A stretch of 56,861 nt of DNA from an uncultured Alphaproteobacteria bacterium (GTDB lineage Bacteria > Pseudomonadota > Alphaproteobacteria > HIMB59 > GCA-002718135). The translations under genes were made by a program, and so were the position numbers. Shown one piece after another: positions 26,746 through 34,777 of this stretch. The stretch covers positions 1 to 56,861 of the forward strand of contig CABYBP010000003.1 of assembly GCA_902517315.1 (NCBI GenBank), in the 5' to 3' direction. The notes beneath the pieces were generated by a model that worked only from the letters and a program-made list of their open reading frames with translations, ran no database searches and had not been told where the DNA came from. Position 1 is the stretch's first letter. Each line of letters opens with the position of its first letter.

Positions 26746-26773
26746 TGAGCCTATAAATATTTTTATAGGCTCA
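26746..26773 (+). other. 12-bp stem-loop between dctP and the dioxygenase gene
   Basis: The arms TGAGCCTATAAA and TTTATAGGCTCA form a perfect 12-bp stem with a 4-base loop. No T tract follows, so it is a poor terminator. The hairpin ends 5 bases before the ATG of the dioxygenase, where a ribosome binding site would be expected and is not obvious. It may stabilise the abundant dctP mRNA, act as a processing site, or limit translation of the next gene. Confidence 0.6.
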
Positions 26774-26778
26774 GAAAA

Positions 26779-27753
26779 ATGGCAATTAATTCTTTAAGTT
26801 ACATAGGTGTTAATTCAGACAAAATAGAAGACTGGTCAGAATACACCCAGAAATGTTTGGGCATGCAGCAAGTTGATCGTGCTAAAGGTACCCTTAGTTT
26901 TAGAATGGATGATCACAAACAACGACTTGCTATTACTGGTGACACAGGAGACAACATGGCATTTATGGGTTGGGAAGTTGAGTCTAAAGATGACATTGAA
27001 ATGTATGCAACTAGACTCCAGAAAAATAAAGTTGATGTTATTTATGCTGATAAAAATTTATGTGACAAAAGATTTGTAGAGGAACTAATTTTCTTTCACG
27101 ATCCTCAAGGTAACAGAATAGAAATTGTTTATGGACCGATGAAAGATGAAGATCCGTTTATACCTGGACGTCCGATATCAGGTTTTAAAACTGGTCCTTA
27201 TGGTATGGGGCATATTGTAATCCATGTCAAAGATGTAAAATCTCTCATACCTTTTTATACAGATATATTAGATTTTAAAATTAGCGATTATAGTAATACA
27301 CCAATCTCACTTTGTTTTTTTCATGTTAATGGAAGGCATCACAGTTTTGCATTTTTTGGATCTGGTCGAGAAGGCTTTCATCACTTCATGGTTGAATATA
27401 ATAGCCTTGATGATGTTGGCCAGGGATATGATCTTTTGCAATATAAAGATGATACTATTGCTTATACTTTAGGTAGACATACAAATGATTATATGACCTC
27501 ATTTTATTCTCATACACCTTCAGGTTTTTTTATTGAAAATGGCTGGGGAGGAAGAATTATAGATCCCAAAACATGGAAACCAATAGAGACATTTGAAGGC
27601 CCTAGCTTTTGGGGTCATGAAAGACTCTATATGTCAGATGAAGATAGACTTAAATTTAGAGAAAAAAGATTAGATACCGCTTCACAAGGAAAGCAAGCCC
27701 CATTATTTATTGACTGTCCTTGGCTTTACTCGAATATTCAAAATAAAAAATAA
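26779..27753 (+). CDS. extradiol ring-cleavage dioxygenase (type I, BphC-like)
   Basis: A 324-residue protein with two vicinal-oxygen-chelate modules (about residues 1-120 and 140-265). The C-terminal module carries a plausible 2-His-1-carboxylate iron site: His145 in GMGHIVIHV, His202 in FHHFMVEY and Glu253 in FIENGW, spaced as in 2,3-dihydroxybiphenyl 1,2-dioxygenase. Expected activity is meta-cleavage of a catechol-type substrate with Fe(II) and O2. It lies 10 bases before a phenol-hydroxylase-type flavoprotein gene and close to TRAP and FAH genes, forming an aromatic catabolic set. The native substrate is unknown. Confidence 0.87.
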   Translation: MAINSLSYIGVNSDKIEDWSEYTQKCLGMQQVDRAKGTLSFRMDDHKQRLAITGDTGDNMAFMGWEVESKDDIEMYATRLQKNKVDVIYADKNLCDKRFVEELIFFHDPQGNRIEIVYGPMKDEDPFIPGRPISGFKTGPYGMGHIVIHVKDVKSLIPFYTDILDFKISDYSNTPISLCFFHVNGRHHSFAFFGSGREGFHHFMVEYNSLDDVGQGYDLLQYKDDTIAYTLGRHTNDYMTSFYSHTPSGFFIENGWGGRIIDPKTWKPIETFEGPSFWGHERLYMSDEDRLKFREKRLDTASQGKQAPLFIDCPWLYSNIQNKK

Positions 27754-27762
27754 TTACAATAA

Positions 27763-29226
27763 ATGAATAATTTCTTTGATGTAATTATCATAGGTTTTGG
27801 ACCAACAGGCGGAACATTAGCTAGTTTGCTCGCAAAAAGTAATTTGTCGGTTCTTATGTTGGAAAAAGAAAAAAGTTTATATCCTTTGCCTCGAGCAGTT
27901 CATTTTGATGATGAAATTATGAGAGTTTTTGAGACAATTGGTATTAAAGAAAAGTTTAGAAAATATACAATAATAAATAAAGGAACTAAATTTGTTGATG
28001 AAAATAATAATGTTTTACTAGATTGGCCAAGACCAAAAGAAGTAACTGAAAATGGATGTTATCCAAGTTATAGATTTCATCAACCAGACTTCGAACGTGT
28101 AGTTCGCCATCATTTAAAGTCATACAAAAAATTTAAATCTATACAAAATGCAAATGTAACAAAAATTAAAAACTTAAAAGATTTTGTAGAAGTAAGCTTC
28201 CAAGAAACAGGAACGTTAAAAAGTAAAATAGCAAAAAGTAAGTATCTGATTGGGTGTGATGGTGCTAATTCAATTACTAGACAATCAATAAACTCTAAAT
28301 TCAAAAATTTAGGTTTTACCCAAAAATGGGCAGTAATAGATCTTATTCTTAAAAAAAATAAAAATCTTCCTGATAGAACAATTCAATATTCTAACCCAAA
28401 AAGACCAGCAACATATTGCAGAAATGTTGGAAAAAGAAGAAGGTGGGAATTTGCTCTCAAAAAAAATGAGAATGAAAAAAAAGTTGTTACAGATGATTTT
28501 ATTTGGAAATTTTTGAAACCCTGGTTAAAGCCAACTGAAGCTATAATAGAAAGAAAAGCAATCTATACATTTCAGTCAGCAATTGCGAATAAATGGCGAA
28601 AAGGAAGAGTTTTTATAGCAGGAGATGCAGCGCATCTTATGCCTCCTTTTATGGGACAAGGAATGTGTGCTGGAGTAAGAGACGTATCAAATCTAAGTTG
28701 GAAAATTATTCATTGTGTTAAAAAAACCCATAATGAAATACTACTTAATTCCTATCAAAAAGAACGATTTTCAAATGTAAAAGAATATATTGAAACTACA
28801 ATGAAAATGGGTGAGTTTATCAATGCAGTAAGATCTTATAAAATTTCAAATACTGTATTTGATCAGAGTGATGGTTCAAAAAGTATGAAATCTATAAAAC
28901 CAGAACTTGGTCCTGGTTTAGGATCTAAATCTGATAAAAATAGAGGTAGAATTTTTCCTAAATTTAATATTTCTAAATCAAAATCTTTTGATGAATTATT
29001 TTCATTTGAACCAATATTAGTAGTTTCAAAAAAGTTAAAATTAAAAAAAATGTCAAACAAAATTAAAATAGTAAAAGAAAGTTCATACAAGGAATTATCT
29101 AAAATCTTAAAAACATTTAATGCAGATGCAATCCTTGTTAGGCCTGATAGGTTTATATTACAGACTTTTAAGAAAAAAAATTCTTTAGATAACTTAATTA
29201 AAAATAATCTAAAATATTTTAATTAA
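27763..29226 (+). CDS. FAD-dependent aromatic monooxygenase (MhpA/PheA-like)
   Basis: A 487-residue group A flavoprotein hydroxylase. The dinucleotide motif is GFGPTGGTLA (residues 11-20), followed by MLEKEKS. The DG motif is GCDGANSITR and the second FAD motif is GRVFIAGDAAHLMPPFMGQGM. The overall arrangement matches 3-(3-hydroxyphenyl)propionate hydroxylase MhpA: NAD(P)H-dependent ortho-hydroxylation of a phenolic acid, giving the catechol cleaved by the dioxygenase upstream. It converges on and overlaps the BKACE gene by 8 bases at the 3' end. The C-terminal 90 residues are unusually lysine-rich. Confidence 0.87.
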   Translation: MNNFFDVIIIGFGPTGGTLASLLAKSNLSVLMLEKEKSLYPLPRAVHFDDEIMRVFETIGIKEKFRKYTIINKGTKFVDENNNVLLDWPRPKEVTENGCYPSYRFHQPDFERVVRHHLKSYKKFKSIQNANVTKIKNLKDFVEVSFQETGTLKSKIAKSKYLIGCDGANSITRQSINSKFKNLGFTQKWAVIDLILKKNKNLPDRTIQYSNPKRPATYCRNVGKRRRWEFALKKNENEKKVVTDDFIWKFLKPWLKPTEAIIERKAIYTFQSAIANKWRKGRVFIAGDAAHLMPPFMGQGMCAGVRDVSNLSWKIIHCVKKTHNEILLNSYQKERFSNVKEYIETTMKMGEFINAVRSYKISNTVFDQSDGSKSMKSIKPELGPGLGSKSDKNRGRIFPKFNISKSKSFDELFSFEPILVVSKKLKLKKMSNKIKIVKESSYKELSKILKTFNADAILVRPDRFILQTFKKKNSLDNLIKNNLKYFN

Positions 29227-30007
29227 TAAATTCTATTACTTCTTTTACTTTTGATTCATTATTAAGAGCTACACTGCCATCAAGCATATGAATGGAGTTT
29301 TCAAAACCTACTCTTATGTTTCCATTTAGGCCAATTGCTTTTTTAATACATTCTTTTTCTTCAACACTAAAAGCACAAATAGCCCAGTCACCATTTATTC
29401 CATTTTTTTTCTTAGAATCTATAAAATTAGGGATTAAGTTTGGATCACTTTTACGCCCAGTATAATGTCCAATTGTAAACATACACCAGGTATTTTCATT
29501 TGGAAGTTCTGCTACTTTTATTAACTTTGAAAGTATTTCAAGTTCTTCAGGAAAGTAACAAATATGTTGAATTTTTGTCCCTTTTTCAACTAAATATTTA
29601 TAGACTTTAATATCTTCATTTGAAGGATTGCCAGAAGGTATCATTTCTTTTATGCCTATTGATATTCCAGGGGTCTCTACATTATAGATCAAATTCCGCA
29701 TTTGTTCGGGTGAATAAATACCTATTGCTTCAGTCGTTATTTGCAAATGCATTTTAGGAACAATAGATTCTAATTCTCTTAAAGCTTCTTTATAAAGTCC
29801 AGCATCTAAAACATGCAAACCATCATTATCTCTTACGTGAAAATGTAGAGCTTCAGCGCCTGAATTATAACAAGCCTCAGCTGTTTTACAAATTTCATCA
29901 ATTGTTATTGGAATACTTTCATGGTCTGTTTTCATTCGCCTTGAACCATTTGGAGCAACCATTAATTTTGGAAGAGAAAATGGTTGATAAAAATTCATTT
30001 TATTCAA
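29219..30007 (-). CDS. beta-keto acid cleavage enzyme (BKACE, DUF849)
   Basis: A 262-residue TIM-barrel zinc enzyme of the BKACE family (3-keto-5-aminohexanoate cleavage-like). The zinc His pair occurs in ALHFHVRD, and the ITTEAIGIYSPEQMRN and RVGFENSIHM segments match the family. Members condense a beta-keto acid with acetyl-CoA to give acetoacetate plus an acyl-CoA; substrates vary widely. It is convergent with the monooxygenase (8-base overlap) and 11 bases from the flavin-reductase-like gene, so these two probably share a transcript and may finish the same degradative pathway. Confidence 0.85.
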   Translation of the reverse strand: MNKMNFYQPFSLPKLMVAPNGSRRMKTDHESIPITIDEICKTAEACYNSGAEALHFHVRDNDGLHVLDAGLYKEALRELESIVPKMHLQITTEAIGIYSPEQMRNLIYNVETPGISIGIKEMIPSGNPSNEDIKVYKYLVEKGTKIQHICYFPEELEILSKLIKVAELPNENTWCMFTIGHYTGRKSDPNLIPNFIDSKKKNGINGDWAICAFSVEEKECIKKAIGLNGNIRVGFENSIHMLDGSVALNNESKVKEVIEFIN

Positions 30008-30018
30008 TCGGGAAATAT

Positions 30019-30627
30019 TTATTTTGGACGCCTTAAATTAAATTTTGAAGACACTGTTGAATATTCGGAATAACCCATACGTGAAATATAACGCATAGAT
30101 ACACTATCTACTCTTTTATTTTTTATAAATTTATTGTTAATATAAATTCCAATAACCTCTCCTATAACCATTGTAGAAAGTTTTTTAGAGTTTGTTTTGA
30201 GTTTTAATGTTTTAAGTAACCTACATTCAAGATTAACTGGACTATCATTAACAGATGGAGCTTTAACAAGTTTAGATTTTCTTTTCTTCAACCTTGCAGC
30301 AACGAACTCATCTTCATTAGGTTTATAATTTGATGAACTTATATTCATTGCATCTCTCGTTTTAGAAGTTGCAAAATTAACAACAAACTCTTTTGTTGAA
30401 AGTATATTTGAAAGTGAATCCTTAAAGCCACCATAGGCAGAATCGCCATTTGAACAAAACATCACTTGAGGAGGTTCATCTGCAACAGCATTAAAGTAAG
30501 AGTAGGGAGCTAAATTTGGAATTCCCTGTTTACTTAATGAAGAAATCCAGCCAATAGGCCTTGGAAACACAAGGGCTTTGTAAGGATCTATTTTAAAAGG
30601 ATGTCCATTTTTGGGTTCGTAAAACAT
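30019..30627 (-). CDS. flavin reductase-like domain protein (DIM6/NTAB family)
   Basis: A 202-residue FMN-binding split-barrel protein. The N-terminus ALVFPRPIGWISSLSKQGIPNLAPYSYFN is the typical start of the flavin-reductase-like family. It is followed by the NVVDEPP-type block ADEPPQVMF and KEFVVNFA. Members reduce flavins for two-component monooxygenases or bind FMN in unknown roles. A link to an oxygenase in this catabolic region is possible, although the neighbouring monooxygenase (27763) is a one-component type. It abuts sufE by one base. Confidence 0.83.
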   Translation of the reverse strand: MFYEPKNGHPFKIDPYKALVFPRPIGWISSLSKQGIPNLAPYSYFNAVADEPPQVMFCSNGDSAYGGFKDSLSNILSTKEFVVNFATSKTRDAMNISSSNYKPNEDEFVAARLKKRKSKLVKAPSVNDSPVNLECRLLKTLKLKTNSKKLSTMVIGEVIGIYINNKFIKNKRVDSVSMRYISRMGYSEYSTVSSKFNLRRPK

Positions 30628-30628
30628 T

Positions 30629-31048
30629 CTAATTTTTTGAGTATGACTTTGCGTACTCTTTTATTTTTTCTAGCATTGAATATACACCATTTCTTCTTCC
30701 TGGTGTTAAAAGCGTATCAAGTTCTAAAATATTTAAGTGATCGAAATCTGAATTCTTAATTTCTAGAGGATTTCTATCACCATAAATATCACACAATATA
30801 GTAACCATTCCTTTAGAAATAAAAGCATCAGAGTCATAGTAAAATGAAAGCTTATTTTCATTTAATCTAGGAACCAACCATACCTGTGCCTGGCAGCCTG
30901 AAACCTTAAAAGTATCATTTCTAAACTCCTCTGGAAAATTTTTTGCATTTTTTGCTTGGTCTATTAAAAATTTATATTTATCCATTCCATCATCAAACAA
31001 ATCGAGACTTTCTTTGTAGTAATTTATTTTTTCTTCAATTGTTTTCAT
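30629..31048 (-). CDS. sufE: SufE family sulfur acceptor protein
   Basis: A 139-residue SufE-fold protein. The acceptor Cys52 lies in the conserved KVSGCQAQVW loop, and PGRRNGV and IKEYA near the C-terminus fit the family. SufE takes persulfide sulfur from the cysteine desulfurase SufS for Fe-S cluster assembly. No other suf genes are in the window, and it is wedged between a flavin-reductase-like gene and galT (4-base overlap), an unusual place for it. Confidence 0.88.
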   Translation of the reverse strand: MKTIEEKINYYKESLDLFDDGMDKYKFLIDQAKNAKNFPEEFRNDTFKVSGCQAQVWLVPRLNENKLSFYYDSDAFISKGMVTILCDIYGDRNPLEIKNSDFDHLNILELDTLLTPGRRNGVYSMLEKIKEYAKSYSKN

Positions 31049-32094
31049 AAAATATGTTTTCTTAATACTTTAGCAGAATCCTCTGGCAATACATCCATTA
31101 TAAAAACACCTGCCATTGATTCTGATCCAGCTAAAATTTTTGGTTTATCACCATGTCGTAAAGGAGGATAAAACTCAACATGGAAATGAAAACTATTATC
31201 ATTAAGTTCAGGAGAAGCATGTAAGCCCATTATATAAGGACATCTTTTATTAAGAAAAGAGTCATAACCTTTTACAACTTTTTGTATACATTTTGAAAAA
31301 TCCTCTATTTGACCATCACTAAATTTCCAAGGACCCTCAATTTGATCTTTTGGTATTATCCAAACTTCATAAGCATACCTTGCAAAGGGAGGAACTGCGG
31401 CAATAAAATGTTCATTCTGATACACATAATATTTTTCTTCTAACTCATTCATTATTTTAATTAAAAAATTTTCTTTTTTGAATGCTCTAATCTCTGTTTC
31501 AATTACAGGAGGAATAAATGGATAAGCATAAATTTGACCATGTGGGTGGTGTAGAGTTACACCACATTCTTCCCCCCTATTTTCAAAAGGAAGTACATAT
31601 TTAATATCTGGATTTTTTTGTAATTCCTTATATCGGTCTATCCAAACTTGAGTTAGTAATTCTATTCTATTTAGGGGCATTTCAGAAACAGTACTTAGAT
31701 GTTCTGAAGAATATACCACAACTTCACACTCACCTTTTGATGGTCTAGTTGGAATATTTTCTAAAGATATATTTTTCCCCATTGAATTAAAACTTGCCCA
31801 CCTATTAGGAAAGACTGCAATTTCAAAGTCTGAAAAAGGTATTTCTGTTGGATAGTTTAAATTTCCTCCTGGACATAATGGACAATATTCTTTTGGTGGG
31901 AATGATGTTCTATTTTTTCTTCCTGCCGAGTATGTAACCCACTCTTCTCTTGAAGGATTCCATCTCATATGAGGTTCTGGAATATCACTCACATCAAGCT
32001 GCTGGCTTGGAGATTCACTGTGCTGATTGTAGCCAAAAAGTAAAAGCTCTTTATCATCATTTCTTTTAAATATCCTTTTATGAATTTTTGGCAT
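31045..32094 (-). CDS. galT: galactose-1-phosphate uridylyltransferase
   Basis: A 349-residue HIT-superfamily nucleotidyltransferase of the Leloir pathway. The active-site block is HHPHGQIYAYPF (catalytic His185 of the HPH triad). Cys71-X2-Cys74 (CPLCPGG) provides a zinc site, and FENRGEECGVTLH is typical. It exchanges UMP between UDP-glucose and galactose-1-phosphate. It overlaps galE by 17 bases on the same strand, and sufE follows. No galactokinase gene is visible in the window. Confidence 0.93.
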   Translation of the reverse strand: MPKIHKRIFKRNDDKELLLFGYNQHSESPSQQLDVSDIPEPHMRWNPSREEWVTYSAGRKNRTSFPPKEYCPLCPGGNLNYPTEIPFSDFEIAVFPNRWASFNSMGKNISLENIPTRPSKGECEVVVYSSEHLSTVSEMPLNRIELLTQVWIDRYKELQKNPDIKYVLPFENRGEECGVTLHHPHGQIYAYPFIPPVIETEIRAFKKENFLIKIMNELEEKYYVYQNEHFIAAVPPFARYAYEVWIIPKDQIEGPWKFSDGQIEDFSKCIQKVVKGYDSFLNKRCPYIMGLHASPELNDNSFHFHVEFYPPLRHGDKPKILAGSESMAGVFIMDVLPEDSAKVLRKHIL

Positions 32095-33061
32095 TTATCT
32101 TCTCTTCCCACTTAATTGATGAATTAATTATTTCCTCAAGATCATTATACTTAGGTTGCCATTGAATATACTTTGATATTTTTGAAGTTTCAGCAATTAA
32201 TTTTTCAACGTCTCCGTCTCTTCTTTTAGAGAATTTATAATTAATTTTATTTTGACAGATCTTATTTGCAGTGTTTACAACATCTAAAACACTGAATCCA
32301 TTTCCATAACCACAATTAAACAAATTAGATTCTAACTTTTCTATTAGATATTTGGCTACTTCTAGATGAATATCAGCAAGATCTGAGACATGTATATAAT
32401 CTCTTATAGCCGTTCCATCTGGAGTATTATAATCATTACCATAAATTTCGATATGATCTCTTTTCCCAATAGCAACCTCGGATAATATTTTAATTAAATG
32501 AGTAGATCGCTTTGAAATTTGCCCAGACCTTAATTTTTTATCTGCACCAGCAACATTAAAGTATCTTAATATAACAAATTTAAAATTATTTTTATTTTCA
32601 AATAAAAATTTTTCAGTCTTGATCTTTGATTCAGCGTAAGGATTTTGAGGATTTAAATTTGTACTTTCATCTATTAATTTATTTTCCCTTACTAATCCGT
32701 AGGCAGCGGCAGTTGATGAAAATACTATTTTATCCAAACCATTTTTCTTACAAATTTTAAAAAGTTTAATTGCTTTCTCTGTATTATTTTCAAAATACTT
32801 TTCAGGAAATTTTACAGACTCTTCTACTTGTATAAAACCTGCAAAATGCATTAGTACGTCAAAATTATTTGAATTTAAAATACTTGAAATATTTTCTTCA
32901 TCATCAATATTACATCTTGTGAATTCTGCATCTTTAGGAATTAACTTTTCATCTCCTGTAGATAGATTATCGATAATATGAACATTATGACCAGCATCTA
33001 GGAGACAGAGAGCTGCATGACTTCCAATGTATCCAGCACCTCCAGTTAAAAGAAAATTCAT
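32078..33061 (-). CDS. galE: UDP-glucose 4-epimerase
   Basis: A 327-residue extended short-chain dehydrogenase. The NAD motif is LTGGAGYIGSHAALCL (residues 5-20). Next come DNLSTGD and the catalytic Ser/Tyr/Lys set in SSTAAAYG and NPYAESK. Ring-binding segments RYFNVAGAD and GTAIRDYIHVSDLA complete the GalE pattern. It interconverts UDP-glucose and UDP-galactose and pairs with galT, which overlaps its 3' end. The products may feed surface polysaccharide as well as galactose use. A 130-base divergent region separates it from the SDR gene. Confidence 0.93.
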   Translation of the reverse strand: MNFLLTGGAGYIGSHAALCLLDAGHNVHIIDNLSTGDEKLIPKDAEFTRCNIDDEENISSILNSNNFDVLMHFAGFIQVEESVKFPEKYFENNTEKAIKLFKICKKNGLDKIVFSSTAAAYGLVRENKLIDESTNLNPQNPYAESKIKTEKFLFENKNNFKFVILRYFNVAGADKKLRSGQISKRSTHLIKILSEVAIGKRDHIEIYGNDYNTPDGTAIRDYIHVSDLADIHLEVAKYLIEKLESNLFNCGYGNGFSVLDVVNTANKICQNKINYKFSKRRDGDVEKLIAETSKISKYIQWQPKYNDLEEIINSSIKWEEKINAKNS

Positions 33062-33191
33062 ATAAACATATAATAAATTATTATTACTTAATTTAAAATT
33101 GATAATTTTATAAATGAGTAATATCGTATACTTGTTTATTTGTTGAATTCAAAATAAAGTCTGTTAAAGCTAAAAAAAAATCTTTTAATTT

Positions 33192-33929
33192 ATGAGACTA
33201 GATAAAAAAAATATCATTGTTACTGCTGCTGCTCAAGGAATAGGTAAAGCCACAGCATTAAGATTTGCAAATGAGGGAGCTACAGTTTTAGCGACCGATA
33301 TTAATGAAGATAGGCTCCTAGATTTAAAAAAAGAAAATGATAATATTCAAACCATGAAATTAGATGCTACGAATAAAAATGAGGTTGAGGCTTTTTGTTC
33401 AACTGTAGATAAGATAGATGTTTTATTTCATGCTGTGGGTTTTGTTCATCATGGTACCATTCTTGATTGTGATGAAAATGAATTTTCAAGATCAATAAAT
33501 ATAAATGTTTTTTCTGCTTATTTAATGACTCATAATCTCTTACCAAAAATGCTTAAAGAGAAAAAAGGAAGTATAGTTATTGTTTCCTCTGCTGCTTCAA
33601 ATGTAAAAGGTGCTCCTAATAGATTTATCTATGGCACAACCAAAGCTGCACTCAACGGATTTGTAAAAGCTATAGCCATTGATCACGTCAAAGATGGTAT
33701 ACGCTGTAATGCCATTTTACCAGGAACTGTTGAAACACCTTCTTGGGAGGGTAGAGTTAATATGGCTGAGGATCCAATACAGGCACGATCAGATTTTATT
33801 GCTAGACAGGCTATGGGAAGATTAGCACAGCCAGAAGAAATTGCATCTCTTGCAACATATTTAGCAAGTGATGAATCAGATTTTGTTACTGGTACTTTAA
33901 ATTTAATTGATGGAGGATGGACTTTATAA
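33192..33929 (+). CDS. SDR dehydrogenase, probable 2-keto-3-deoxy-L-fuconate 4-dehydrogenase
   Basis: A 245-residue classical short-chain dehydrogenase. The cofactor loop is TAAAQGIGKA (residues 11-20), with active-site Ser in IVSSAASNVKGAPNRF and Tyr-X3-Lys in YGTTKAAL. The block VKGAPNRFIYGTTKAA and the tail LIDGGWTL resemble DHRS6/BDH2-like enzymes and L-2-keto-3-deoxyfuconate dehydrogenases. The pathway call comes mainly from the next two genes. NAD-dependent oxidation would give 2,4-diketo-3-deoxy-L-fuconate (or -rhamnonate). A one-base overlap (TAATG) couples it to the FAH-family gene. Confidence 0.8.
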   Translation: MRLDKKNIIVTAAAQGIGKATALRFANEGATVLATDINEDRLLDLKKENDNIQTMKLDATNKNEVEAFCSTVDKIDVLFHAVGFVHHGTILDCDENEFSRSININVFSAYLMTHNLLPKMLKEKKGSIVIVSSAASNVKGAPNRFIYGTTKAALNGFVKAIAIDHVKDGIRCNAILPGTVETPSWEGRVNMAEDPIQARSDFIARQAMGRLAQPEEIASLATYLASDESDFVTGTLNLIDGGWTL

Positions 33930-34777
33930 TGAAAATCTTGAGATTCAGAATTGGTAAAGAAGTAAAACCTGGATTACTTGATCAAGAAGGCAATATTCGT
34001 GATGCTTCTTCTTTAGTAAATGATTGGGATAACAAAAATGTAACTATAGACAAACTTAATGAAGTAAAAAAAACTCACCTTACATCTTTACCTTTAGTTA
34101 AAAAGAATGATGGGTTTGCCCCTTGTGTTTCTAAAGATAGTATTGGAAAGTTTATATGTATCGGTCTTAATTATTCTGATCACGCAGAGGAAACAGGGCA
34201 AAAAGTACCACCGGAACCTATCATATTCGCTAAAGCAACAAGTGCAGTTATTGGCCCAAATGATGATGTAGAAATACCAAAAAAATCAGTTAAATCAGAT
34301 TGGGAGGTTGAGCTCGGAGTTATTATAGGAAAAGAGGCAAAGTATATTTCTGAAAGTGAATCACAGTCTCACATTGCTGGATACTGTGTTATCAATGATT
34401 TAAGTGAAAGAGAGTTTCAAATAGAACATTCAGGTCAATGGGTGAAAGGTAAATCTTGTGATACTTTTGGCCCAATAGGTCCTTATTTAGTCACAACTGA
34501 TGAAGTTCCAGATCCACAAAATTTAAAAATGTGGCTTGATGTTAACGGTAAAAGAATGCAGGATGGTTCTACTAGTACGATGGTTTACAAAGTAAATTTT
34601 TTAATCAGCTATCTGAGCCAGTTTATGTCATTGCAACCAGGTGATATAATTTCGACTGGAACACCCCCTGGAGTTGGAATGGGAATGAACCCACAAGTTT
34701 TTTTAAAAGCAGGTGATGTGATGAAGCTCGGCATTGAAGGTTTAGGAGAACAAACTCAAAAAACTATTCAAGCATAA
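33929..34777 (+). CDS. FAH-family 2,4-diketo-3-deoxy-L-fuconate/rhamnonate hydrolase
   Basis: A 282-residue fumarylacetoacetase-family enzyme with start ATG 33929, coupled by TAATG to the SDR gene; an in-frame upstream ATG at 33917 lies inside that gene and is less likely. Signature blocks are ICIGLNYSDHAEETG, SDWEVELGVIIG (metal-binding Glu), NDLSEREFQIE, KGKSCDTFGPIGP and STGTPPGVGMG. This subgroup, often named ureidoglycolate lyase in databases, includes the hydrolases that split 2,4-diketo-3-deoxy sugars into pyruvate plus L-lactate. The following lactate-dehydrogenase-type gene (TAATG overlap) supports that reaction here. Confidence 0.83.
   Translation: MKILRFRIGKEVKPGLLDQEGNIRDASSLVNDWDNKNVTIDKLNEVKKTHLTSLPLVKKNDGFAPCVSKDSIGKFICIGLNYSDHAEETGQKVPPEPIIFAKATSAVIGPNDDVEIPKKSVKSDWEVELGVIIGKEAKYISESESQSHIAGYCVINDLSEREFQIEHSGQWVKGKSCDTFGPIGPYLVTTDEVPDPQNLKMWLDVNGKRMQDGSTSTMVYKVNFLISYLSQFMSLQPGDIISTGTPPGVGMGMNPQVFLKAGDVMKLGIEGLGEQTQKTIQA

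Noticed and set aside
33121..33140. GTATAC-centred near-palindrome upstream of the SDR gene as a GntR-type operator
   Set aside because: The flanking half-sites do not match well, and similar A+T-rich palindromes are expected by chance. No regulator gene is nearby.
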